In this document: piece after piece, positions 44,277 to 54,481 of the stretch
Layout: every line of letters starts with the position of its first letter
Numbering within the stretch: the stretch's first letter is position 1
Source: Phlebiopsis flavidoalba
Lineage: Eukaryota; Basidiomycota; Agaricomycetes; Polyporales; Phanerochaetaceae
Reading direction: 5' to 3'
DNA length: 64,000 bases
Assembly (NCBI GenBank): GCA_035772785.1
Contig: JAOCPU010000060.1
Location: forward strand, 62,001-126,000
The notes under the pieces: generated by a model
The model's input: the letters and a program-made list of their open reading frames with translations, nothing else
What the model was told of the DNA's origin: nothing
Database searches by the model: none
Translations under genes and position numbers: made by a program

Positions 44277-45462
44277 ATGTCGACCGACGCAGCGATGATC
44301 AGTTTTCCCGCCCCCATCGGTGGGTGGCCAACCAAGCTCGACTTCGCACCGAGCATCATCTTTGTATTGGTGTACACCGCGCTGCTGGGCATCGCGATTT
44401 TTCGTGTCAGCAAGAAGCACTCGCGCAACGTCGTCGTCTGCCCTCTTGATTTTTGACATGGCTGAGAGGCATGTCTCCGCTTTCGCTCTCACGGTCCTAT
44501 ATGCTGACTTTTTCTGGTGGTGTATAGGATGGCATTGTGGTCTCTACGCGCGTGGCTTGCCAACACACCCTCGCAGGCTCCCTCCAAGGGCCTGCTCACT
44601 TACTTCCAGGTCGCGTTCAGCGCAGGATACCTCAACATCTGGGCCAAGTTCCTCGCGCTTTCTACGCTGCCTCGTCCATCAACAGTACCAAGGGTACGAC
44701 CTATTCCGACGGCGACGCCAGTCAAAGCACAGGCGAGATCCCGATGCTGCGCCTTCAGGAGGAGCAGAGGTCGCAGGCCGAGGGCGGCATGCTCGAGGCA
44801 CCGAAGCCGGTGCTGGTCGAGGACCAGCCGCGTGCGAGGGCGACGTATCGCAAGGTGTTTTGACTTGATCAACCCTCTGCAGTTTTGTACCCATCGTACT
44901 GGTTTGCTCTCATTGGTATTTTGGTATCAGCTGATGCTGAGACAGATCACGGTAAAGCCTAGAACGGTGGAGACATTGGAGGTGGGCTTTTTCCATCCAG
45001 CAGTAGTGTTTCCGGAGATAGCGACTGAACTTCGTGCGTTTGCTAGATATGTTAACGCTGGAGTTGGTGTTGTGCTTGTTCTCACCTTCCACGCCATCGC
45101 TATATATATGGACTCTTTCACGCGCGCGAAGGCAGGGTATCCGCCGGCGTCCTCTGATATACCTCTACTGATCACATCCATTCTCGTACGTCCCTCCAGT
45201 GGATTCATTTATTAATACGCATCTGATTTTCCTACAGGAAATCGTTCCTATCTACCAGCTTTGTCATTGTCAAAGACATGACAACGTCTATTCTTTCGCG
45301 CGACCCGGGATCTCTCAAAACAAACACGGGTGCGCGAAAAGGCATGGTTCTACGTGCTTCAAGAAGTGGTGCCAGAAGTTGCATGTGCCACCTCCGCTGC
45401 TCGCAGTCAACACCAAGACCATGTTTGATACAGGAACGTGGGCCGATATGTTACGTTTCTAA
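44277..45462 (+). CDS. Multi-pass membrane protein of unknown function, tandem paralog 3
   Basis: The cleanest N-terminus of the three: the ATG at 44277 gives MSTDAAMISFPAPIGGWPTK, then LDFAPSIIFVLVYTALLGIA (helix 1) and IFRVSKKHSRNVVVCPLDF. After an intron ending at about 44527, MALWSLRAWLANTPSQAPSK, GLLTYFQVAFSAGYLNIWAK and FLAFYAASSINSTKGT are read with one frame jump near 44665. The loop contains a Glu-rich stretch and EDQPRARATYRKVF, equal to DQPHRRAAYRKLF of paralog 2. Further helices include VNAGVGVVLVLTFHAIAIYM (45050-45110) and PLLITSIL. The C-terminus has DMTTSILSRDPGSLKTNTG, FYVLQEVVPEVAC and NTKTMFDTGTWADMLRF, stop at 45460-45462. Function unknown. Confidence 0.75.
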
Positions 45463-46488
45463 GCTCAAGAAGCGCTCTATTTCTCGAGGAAACGCCGCGC
45501 TGATTGGGACGCTTAGGCTTGTATGGTGCTAGTGTTGTCGGCGCCAAGTGTACGCAACACTGCTGAGCTATCTATGTAGAAATTCCGTATTTGTGTATAA
45601 GCACCTACGAGCTTTCCCCTATCCCCCGCACGAGCCCCAACTATATATCTGATCTACTAGTATCACGCTGACCTCTCCGCCCGAGAGTGCTTGTGGTAGA
45701 CTTCGGGGACGCAAGATACCGACGTCTGATCACGGGAACAGGATGTACTAGGGCTCTATCTGGCTTCATCCGACAGATAAACAAGGCACTCAATTACATA
45801 TCGAGCTGACCAGCGCTAACGCGTCCAAGACGCGTCGACGCGCGGAACGGTCGCAGCAGGTCGTAGGCTGTAGCGCGTCGCCTGCGAGCGGCGTTCGCAT
45901 CACGTGCGGCCGCTTGTTGACTTGTTAGGCTGCGGTCACTTGGGGTCACTCAGGCTTGCGGTCAGCGTTCGCAGACAGCGGCCAGTACTCACGCCAGTCC
46001 CGGGACTACTTAGCAATCAGATATAAACGTCGAAAATACACAGCCAAAGTAGAGCCTTGGGCTTCCTCAGCACGTCTCGTTGTGTTAAGAGGCTGTGCGG
46101 GCTTTCGCGCCATGGGTAACGTATTTAGCTTACACAAATCGCATCCTATTTGTACGTTTCAATCCAATCCTTTCCAGGGAGAGAGCGTCAGCTTAAATAC
46201 CTGTAGCTTCAACACAGCTTCTACCCACTTTTTTCACAGGATTCCACGGCGTTTTGAGCTGCGAGTCGAATAGCGATGCGAACCTAGTAAGTCTCGACGC
46301 GAGGCGCTCAGCTAGGTCAAATAGCATGCAGTGACTGAACGATCTTCTCCGTCAGGTTACCATTCTGAAGACAAAGCGCATATGATTATAACCAAAGTAT
46401 GATTACTATAAATGCACACCACAGTGACAAGTCATACACGGTCGACGCTGCCCTCGTCCCACCTTTTCCCGGCACTCACTCATAAGCT
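45463..46488. other. Intergenic region after the membrane-protein cluster
   Basis: No gene is supported. GC-rich palindromic-looking stretches occur at 45820-45850 (repeated acgcgtc). An open frame at 45956-46273 (+) has no recognisable motif. Confidence 0.45.
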
Positions 46489-47587
46489 ATGAATGTTTCA
46501 TCCGCGCCGCACAGATCTATGTAGGCAGAGCAGCTTATGCCTCGTAAGGGTACGGCTTGCCGCTCTGGAAACCCGAACCCTCCGCGATCAGGCGAGATCG
46601 AGATTGGAGATGTAGGGTCTTCCTGCAAACTGTGCCGATTCTGCAGGGTTTTCAACGCCATGCGACTTCGCAAGCGACCCGCGGTGAACGTGCTTCGGGG
46701 TACACGGATGGGTTTTGAACCACTCGTACTACCGGAAACGTCTTCTCGATCAACGAGACTGAAGACTTTCTAACCCCCCCTGGGCCAATCTACAACAAAC
46801 GGTCGTGCATGCAGCTACAAAAAAATGCTCGATGGGGCTGGAAGCGTGCGTATAAGTTAGTCTGCTACTTGCTATGTATCCCGGTTAACATTATCATCCA
46901 GAGAGGTCCCGGGCGCTTCCATACACTGCGTCTTACACGTTCAATTGCAAGCAAACACTCGTGGCCCGCGGGTCGCTGTTTTGGGATCCACAGCGCAAGC
47001 TATCCCAAGTGTGGCGGAACTGAAATGGGTCATCCCCGAATATATCGCCGAGAATATAGCTTCATGGCACCATTATTTGCATTGCAGCAAGGATACGACG
47101 TCCAACAGGGTGAACCTGATCTTCGTCTCCGGCTTTGTAAGAGGCAAACGGGCAACGGAGTGGGGGATTGCGGGGCATTCGCCTCGCAGGGTCGGTTGCC
47201 ACGACATGTCATTCAACGCGAGCGTGGGCTCATTTTCCAGTGCACGCTTTGGGACTGATGGCCCTCGCGACGAGCTCGCACCATTCATCGAGCAACGATG
47301 TGGGCCCTCCGCGCCCCGTCGTGATTCGCGCGCATGTCTTCCGAAGAAAGATCAAACCCTCTTCATCAACTACTACAAACAGAAGTACCCGAAGGCCGTT
47401 TTTCTCCGGCAGGGGAATCGCGGTCACGGGACAAAGGCGACCCCCGCGACGTGGATGGTACTGGCGAGCGGCGTCGTATGACACTTGGTCCAGCCGCAAG
47501 CCGAGAGGTTCGGGCTGGCTCGCGCGACTCCGCAACAAAGGCTCAGACATAATGCAGAGAGAACTCCACAGACTCACCGCCGTATGA
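46489..47587 (+). CDS. Agaricomycete conserved hypothetical protein
   Basis: I recognise the layout of a common but unnamed Agaricomycete family, not a function. Near the N-terminus, LMPRKGYGLPLWKPEP (in one frame) and SGEIEIGDVG (in another) lie at 46530-46610, followed by a segment like CRVFNAMR and GFEPLVLPE. The second half, uninterrupted from 46945 to 47481, holds VIPEYIAENIASWHHYL, NRVNLIFVSGFVRGKRATEW, DMSFNASVGSFSSARFG and then RPVVIRAHVFRRKIK-type sequence in the next frame (47300-47370). Homologues in my memory have the same order: PLWxPEP, IGDVG, then a 'xxxWYxxA...LxLVxGxxKTxxWAxAAF' core. No catalytic motif or membrane segment is evident, so it is probably soluble. The start and the end are approximate. 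Confidence 0.5.
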
Positions 47588-49330
47588 ACGAGGGAGAGAC
47601 GACCGTTGTCGACGATACGTACATGCAGGGGACGAGTGGCTCTGAGGAGGGTTGTTCTTGGACGCCGTTAGCGAGTGACCGTGAGGGCTCATGGTCTAGA
47701 ACTTGTGTGGTTCAATTATAACCATACCTCACTTGTCCTATTTCGTCAGACTAATCGGCCGAACGTCCTGGGATATACCTGCCTCGATTAGATTCTATGA
47801 AGTGATAGTCAATTTAACCATTGAATACGATTTTCTTCCTGACTCTCACTCGCTCATGCAACTCGACAGCAGAGATTGGACATAATCGCTCCGCCATTAC
47901 GCTCTCTATCGATATCTGCGGAGTCAGTTTGTTTTCGTGGATCTGGCCTCTTCTATGTCGATAACGTTGATAAAGTAATGTAAATAGCTTGAGGAGGCAC
48001 CGCGCAGAGTGGCCAGCAGACATTTTCATGCACATACTTCGCGGAGTTTTTTGTGCCTGTAATCAATGTCAATGAACGTGAGGGTGAGTGTGCTGAGGCT
48101 GCTCACACTAGCTTGATTTTAACCGATTGTACCTAGTGGGGATCATCGTCGGACTCCCCGGATATTGCAATCTCAAGTGGTCCCCTGAGTACTCATCCTC
48201 GACCCCTCAAATTTCTTCCCCGGACCGTACGTTCGGGATTTTACAATCCGTATGGCCACCATTTATATGTCCAGGCTGGGTGCTCTAGCCAACTACTGAC
48301 ATCTATAACTTTCAGGATTCGGGGGTCATTGTGTCCGCAAAGACCATTCGCTCTGCAAGTTCAGAATAACCATCCCGGACAACTACCATTCCAGCAATTG
48401 AATTCTTTGTTCATGGGCAAAAAGTATCAACCTAGCCGATGCAGCGTGAACCGAATCGTTTTTCACAGGCGTCTCGAGCGTGCAGAAGATCGCAATTGAA
48501 GGCTCTGACAATGGTACCACTTCTATAATATACTACTCTCGGTAACTGTGCTCATCATGATTACTAGTGGCCTGGATACATGGCTTTCCAACAAGCAAAA
48601 ACAACGCTGCTTCGAGCGTTGCACGGGGCAAGCAGACAATTACGCGCTCCAAATGCCAAGCCCATAGTGGCCGAGGGTCATGAAGGAATTTATTGTGAAG
48701 TGCGTTAGTGCGTACATCCACGAGTCCACGTCTATGATGCCAACGTGAATTTCTACAGAAGAATGCGTCGCGGCCGCCTACGAGCGAGCAGATGTGGCGC
48801 GTAGGCCCCGGCCTTGTCGAGCTGGCAGATCTCTGGCTCCTCGAGATTCACCGCAAGTGTCGAAGGGGAGCCTGCAGCTCTGCCCCTTGCCTATCGTCCG
48901 CGATTCTCCCACACACAGCGCGACCGTTCCACGTCTACGCATCAGTTGGCCACTCGCGAAGTTTCACCGTCGCAGACGCTTGTGAGTTCGAATGGAGAGA
49001 ATCAAGTCCTCCGTGAGCGATTGCGAGACGGCCGCTCAGCTAGCCACTGACGTCATGGACGGATTGCGTGACGTTGCGAAGAGTTTCAATTTATCGCGAG
49101 CACCCTCATCACAGGATATTAAATGAATTGCAAAGATACAAGTAGTACATTTATGTACCATTACAAAAGTTCGATATGGTAGGGGGTGAGGTAGAGAGCA
49201 GGAGGAGGGATAAATCATACAAATTCTTTTATGAACTAAAGGTATCGTGAACCTCGATAAGGTCTCGGAAGAGTCAAAGCAAATGAAACATCTGAGGAAG
49301 GGAAGCTATCTAGGCGGGCACAATGTCTCG
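47588..49330. other. Intergenic region
   Basis: About 1.7 kb without a supported gene. AT content is higher than in neighbouring genes around 47700-48550. Short frames at 48533-48721 (-) and 48792-49050 (+) show no family motif. Confidence 0.45.
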
Positions 49331-50135
49331 CTACTTAGTACGCGTTCCTGCGTGCACGGTAGCTGCCAAGATGCCGCACGTCGCCAGGATGAAGCCGATG
49401 ATGAGCGAGACAACCGGGCGCCCGAGCACGAGCCAGTTGGCGTTGCCGAAGGTAGGGCGTCAATGCCGCGGTCGCGGGCGTGTGGTCGCGAGCAATGCCG
49501 AAGAGCACCATCTCGATGACCCAGGCGACGTGCAGGGTGGATGCCAGAGAGACGGGCGAGCGCATAGAGGACGCGGCTCATGCAAAGGACGTGTGCCCGC
49601 GCCTTTTGGTGGTAGCTGTTTGTTTGCTGCGCCGCAGAGACCGAAGAGCGAAATGCTTGAGGCCTGAAGAGAGCCGGGCGGCTGGTAAGGGAGAGCTGGG
49701 TGAGGGAGATCTGTTATGAGCGCGTAGTGGAGCACAGCGCGCTTACCTATGGGGATGAGGGCGGATAATTCGTGACGTTCCGTAGCTCGTGTGAGGTTGT
49801 GGAACAGGCCGCCATTAAGTCGTGAATCACTGCGGGGGATGGTTCAGTATCAGGGGGATTTGCAGTAGATGAAGTGTAAAACGTACGCAATAGGGGTCTG
49901 GGAAGAACCATCCTATGTGAGTTTCCGATCGCGGTGTAGCCAAAAAGACACCAAAGTGGATGTTATCGGCGTCCAGGAAGGATACAGAGTTCCATGTTGG
50001 CGAAGAGACAGATGCCTGACGCGAATTTTTTATGCAGTAAGTTAAATCCAGCTAATAAATGACAATTTACTGACGATAACTAGGAGCACTGTCGCGGCAA
50101 AGACAAAGAAGTAGTCCTGGGAGTGCTGCTCCTGC
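49331..50135 (-). CDS. SUR7/PalI (Rim9)-like four-pass membrane protein
   Basis: Plasma-membrane protein of the claudin-like SUR7/PalI group, whose members act in eisosomes or ambient-pH signalling. Minus-strand reading: helix 1 DYFFVFAATVLLVIVS (50110-50060), an intron (about 50007-50060), then TWNSVSFLDADNIHFGVFG in the first extracellular loop. Next is LNGGLFHNLTRAT (about 49810), the conserved 'FHNLT' start of helix 2, with LISLFGLCGA-type sequence after it (49640). Helix 3 reads SLASTLHVAWVIEMVLFGIA (49500-49560), and NANWLVLGRPVVSLIIGFIL with ATCGILAATVHAGTRTK forms helix 4 to the stop at 49331-49333. The order, the FHNLT motif and the 'FGIAR...YGNANWL' motif match PalI-type proteins. 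Compared with typical PalI it lacks a long cytoplasmic tail. The start is uncertain, probably an ATG near 50135. Confidence 0.65.
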
Positions 50136-51218
50136 TGCCATATTGCTGAAGTCGAAGAGGGGTCGTGAGGGGTCGTGAAGCGAGGCGGCTGCGGGGGATC
50201 GTCAGTATTGAGGCTGAAGGATAGCGCAAGGGGGACGTACTGGGAGTGGGTGGAAGAGGAGGATGGTGAGTTCTGGCGGGAGGAGGAGCAGGAGGCTTTT
50301 AAGGACAGCCGCCCCACGCCAAGGCACGCGGGTGTGACGGAGGATGTACGTGACGTCACACGTGGCTGCGCGCCTGGTGGGCTGCGTTCCTCCCATCCGC
50401 TCCGCACCCATCCTCGCCCTGCCCACCACACTCCACCCAGCCTCGCCCCCACCATGTCACCGTGTTCCCTCTTGGTCCCGATGCGGAAGGTGTCCTCGTT
50501 CGTTGTTCCCGCCACGTCTCTCGACGCACATCCATGGCCTGTGGCCACCACCGCTCGCCCGCAGCGCAGCAACATAGCCTTCAATACCGCAGCTGCCTGG
50601 TTTGCGACTACTCGCATACCCGGAAGGTGCCCTAAATGAGTCATCTGAGCTCGAGAGCAGTCCATGGCCGGGGATTGTGGCCTGGCCACCTGTGCGTCGT
50701 CCAATTCTTAATTTCTTCCTCCCCAACGCTTTTCCGGTCTGCACCGCCTCAACGCTCTACATTATTACTCGCATCTTACATTCCCATGTTCATACCACAA
50801 ATTATTGATATAAATATGTTTTGGCGCTCTATGCTAATGAAAATCCGAATGGACAACGGTACACAGCTTTTTCTGTGACCGCGATCCTTATTGGGATTCA
50901 AGGAACATTCAATTGTAAATCGCAGTTGTCAATTTTGATTGTCCACGCCACGGTTCCCTTTCTGTCCATCCAAACAAGATTCTGGCCACCGAGCTTGTGC
51001 CCATGCTCACACTGAAAAGGCCAAATTTCACTGTAGCTATAAGCCCCTGCGCCACCTAATGCAAGTCCTCGTATTCCAACGCTACTTATTTCCCATCACC
51101 TTGTCCCATTTCGCGGAGCCTGCCGCTCCTTGCAAATAACTCACAAAAACTATTTCACCTATTTCACATTGCCTAACCGTTCGTCACAACCCGTAACTCA
51201 CCTTGTAAACACACCACC
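50136..51218. other. Divergent intergenic region
   Basis: Shared 5' region of the SUR7/PalI-like gene (-) and the next hypothetical gene (+). A 220-residue minus-strand frame (50042-50704) runs on from helix 1 of the SUR7-like gene but looks like untranslated GC-rich sequence. From 50700 to 51180 the DNA is AT-rich with no gene. Confidence 0.45.
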
Positions 51219-53640
51219 ATGGGGACGCGTCGAAACGCCTCGTCCGAAAAGCTTCCAACGGCATCGATGAACATGGCAAGCCAGGGTGTGCTCACCCACA
51301 ACCTTCTGTATGCATTGTACTGACCCTGCTACCTCAGTACCGCTGCTCCACACAACGCCGTAATCACCTCCCATACGCGACGGCTGTCCGACGCGATGAA
51401 GTGAGTTCCACCCCCAGTTGTTGTGGTCCCATGGAACTAACATCGTTCGTCAGGCCCGAAATCGACCTCAACCAGCTGCCACAGCCTCAAGAGAAAGATA
51501 TCCGGCCGCGCTCTCCGCGAAGCGACTCGTCGAAAATCCCAGAACTCCCAAAGTCATCCGAGTCGCAACACCGATAACGGCGACCGTCCTTCCGTCGGCC
51601 GGCCAGGCTCGTCCCCACGCGACAACACCAATACTTTCCTCGCGAAGAAGAGATCCTCTCCCCCGAACCACATTGGCTCGCGCGCACGCGCAGCGGCGAC
51701 TACGGCGACCTCATCGACGGCGTCGCGATCGCGGAGGCCGCGCGGACGCGACAAGGAGCGCAGGTTCTACGGCTCGCAAAAAAAAAAAAAAAAAAAAAAA
51801 AAAACGCCAACGCTCCGCAAGCCTCGACACCAACGGGTATGCCATCGAGCACTGTGGCCCGGACTACGCGTCTAGCACGAGCAGCCGTGGCCACGGCGCG
51901 CGTGGGCCACCAAACCAGCCCGTCCCCGACTCGCGGTATTCTTGCCGGGCGAGAAGATGCGGCGACTCGTCGGTCAACTCGATCGCGGTTTTCGCGTACG
52001 GACTCGTCGGGTAGCATGTACTCCCAGAATGAGCACGGCCACGGGAATTGAATTCGAGATAAACGTGATCAACAAGGGCCTGAAAGGCAGTTCAGTCAGA
52101 CTGAGAAGAGAAATCGCGTCCCGGCAGGAGCGCGACGTCGAGCGACGCGAGAGTGTGCCCACATCCTCGCCGTGTGGCGCGTCCGTGCAACGTAAGGGCG
52201 CGATCAAGAGGAACATGTCGTCCGGAAGCATTGCCCAAGACCACAGGGAGAGCCCCTACATGGAGGGATCCGCGACTTGCGACACATCGAAGGCACCACG
52301 CGAGGGACCTTCTCCGTCGAGCCTGCCGACGACTTTTGGGCGGTACCCGCGCATCGCGGTCCAACCATACGTAGGGGAGAAGGGTCGTCGTCGTCTGGGA
52401 GCCTGACGAGTCTCGTCGCGAACCAGAACAGGAACAGACGAACCTTGCAAAGGCCACCCGTCTACCCCACTCCGCCACATAAAAACTCCCACTCGCCTCC
52501 CATCCCAACATGGCGACTGCTCCTTCTATCCCTCCCCATGTCGTCCTCCAGCCAGCGCACCTTCACACGTTCGTTTCGCGTTCCGCCTCCCGTAGAAAAC
52601 GTTGCCATGTCCAAGGTGGGCCGCCCTCCCGACACCCGTTCATGGTCGAAAAGTTAACATTGAGGGCCCGCCGCCGTCTTCGTCGTCCGGCTCGTCGGGG
52701 TACTCTAGAAATGCACACAGTACTCACAAATCAAGTCGAAACCGCGACTCCACGAGCGGGATGTGGCTCGCCCGCACCGCGCGCCCGCCGCAGGATAAGC
52801 TCGCGAAAGCCCTCCTCGGCGGGACCTCCGCAGCACGAGCCGAGCAGGACCCGGCGGCGTGGTCTACAGAAGATCCTCACCCCTGGCCCCGCCCACACCC
52901 CCTCGTTGACGCGCTCAGGAGTTAACCTCGACGCTCGCGGCGCATACCCCGCCCACCGCGCCCCCCGTGCCTCAGCGAACCCCCTCCGCGGCCCTCTGCC
53001 CATATTCCAAACACAAATGGCGGTGGTCAGTCAACTGCCTCGACAAAAAGCCCGGATGCGCTGACCTATCACCTCATTCCCCACCACCACAAAATGCGCT
53101 GCCCAAAAAAACGACACCCTCCTCCTTCAACAAAGCCGTAGCTGGCACACCGCCCCCTTCAACCCCTCGTCACTCGCCCTTCGCCCTCGCCCTTATCCGT
53201 CGCCTCAACCAGCCTCCTCTCGACCGCCTACCCCCCAACACGTGCCCGCCGCTCCTCCGCAGGCCTCAAGCATGCACGATTCACTCCGGCTGCTTCGGTC
53301 TCGCCCCTTGTGTTGCCCACAACGCGGCCGAGGGCTCCTGCGCTCTATCCGTGTACACCCCGGCCGCGCCCTGCCCAGCGCGCGCAGCTGTCGCGCGGCA
53401 CAAGGGCGCCGCGTCGACAGGCGAGCTGCGCGGGCGAGGTCGGGCGCGTCGAGTGGCGCGCGTCGTACCGGCTCGGCGCGGAACAACAACATCCGCGCGC
53501 GCAAGACGTCCGACGCCGGGCGCGCAGCGAAGGCGGAAGAGAGGGCAGAACGCGAGCGAGAACGAGAGCGGAGCAGGAAGGCGAGGGGCGCGCGCGGAAA
53601 CGGAAGCGAATACTTTTCAAAGTGGCGGGGCGTTTAGTTC
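51219..53640 (+). CDS. Hypothetical Ser/Pro/Arg-rich, probably disordered protein
   Basis: The likely start ATG at 51219 gives GTRRNASSEKLPTASMNMAS and QGVLTHN, followed by short exons: NAVITSHTRRLSD (51365-51395), then PEIDLNQLPQPQEKDIRPRS from about 51454. After that come Ser/Arg/Pro-rich stretches such as NTNTFLAKKRSSPP, SPSPTRGILAGRE, EFEINVINKGLKGSSVRL (52050-52105), RQERDVERRESVPT, RNMSSGS and SSSSGSLTSLVANQN (52390-52430). Further low-complexity sequence follows to about 53.6 kb. A 26-base A run at 51779-51804 would encode poly-Lys and may be an expanded or wrongly called homopolymer. No domain is recognised. The alternation of frames every 100-200 bases argues that this is one real gene damaged by indels. 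The 3' end is a guess. Confidence 0.45.
51779..51804 (+). repeat. Poly-A mononucleotide tract
   Basis: About 26 consecutive A bases inside a GC-rich coding-like region. In the local frame it reads as Lys repeats. Such a run is prone to slippage and to base-calling error. Confidence 0.85.
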
Positions 53641-54481
53641 TTTGTGCTTTCGGGTTGATTCTGCGCCCCTCGCGGTGCGGGCGGTGTGCGGCCATGTGTG
53701 TGGCTGGCGGGTAGGGATGTTTTTGGTGCTGGGGCCCATTGTTCGTTCGTGATTCAACTCCCCTCTTTGTTTTTGCTTTGCGCGCCTTGTGCGTATACTC
53801 GCCTCTCTTTAGCCAATCTCTTACGGACACGAAAAACACTAGCCTAGCCCGCTTTACGCAAAAGGACATTGCGTGCCACCTCATCATTCATTTTTATTTC
53901 TATCTCGTACGGTACGCTTTATGACTAATTGTATCTACCAGAACACTACAACCAGATGTCTTCGCTAGGGAAGACAATGGCTCGTGGGAACAGCTCCATT
54001 TGATATGTGTGCAGATGGCGCAGCGTCTTTTGACTGTCGCCGGGGCGACTCAAGCCTCTTTACGTTTGCGATCTGAGGTCACTTACGGCTCAGGTTTGGG
54101 GCGTTCCTACAGGTACATCAGACCACGACGGGAGTGCCACTGGAGTTGGGGTGGCCATCCGTCAAATTGTACCTGCCGGTGAGTGTGTGGCTCACAGCTA
54201 CACCAATACCCGCTACACCTACAACTCTTCCAGCTGCACGGGAATTCTGTCTCACAACGGCATTCAATAGTGTGTTGGTCACATATGAAGACCTAAGGGC
54301 CGTCTACAAAGCACGAAATTTGCGTAGGTGAGAAGCTTTCCATATGGACTTGGCGGGATTGGTCCGCCCCTTCTGCTCCATATGCCGCCGTCACGCATCA
54401 AAGTGGTTTCACTAATTGGATACTTATCGTACACATCCGTACCATTCTTCAGATCTACTATTTTAATACACATTGCGGTAG
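53641..54481. other. 3' flanks of converging genes
   Basis: Between the plus-strand hypothetical gene and the minus-strand xylosidase. Frames at 54000-54331 (+) are short and unrecognised. Nothing else is seen. Confidence 0.4.

Noticed and set aside
53205..53887. Arg-rich minus-strand frames
   Set aside because: They mirror a GC-rich plus-strand low-complexity region and contain no conserved motif.
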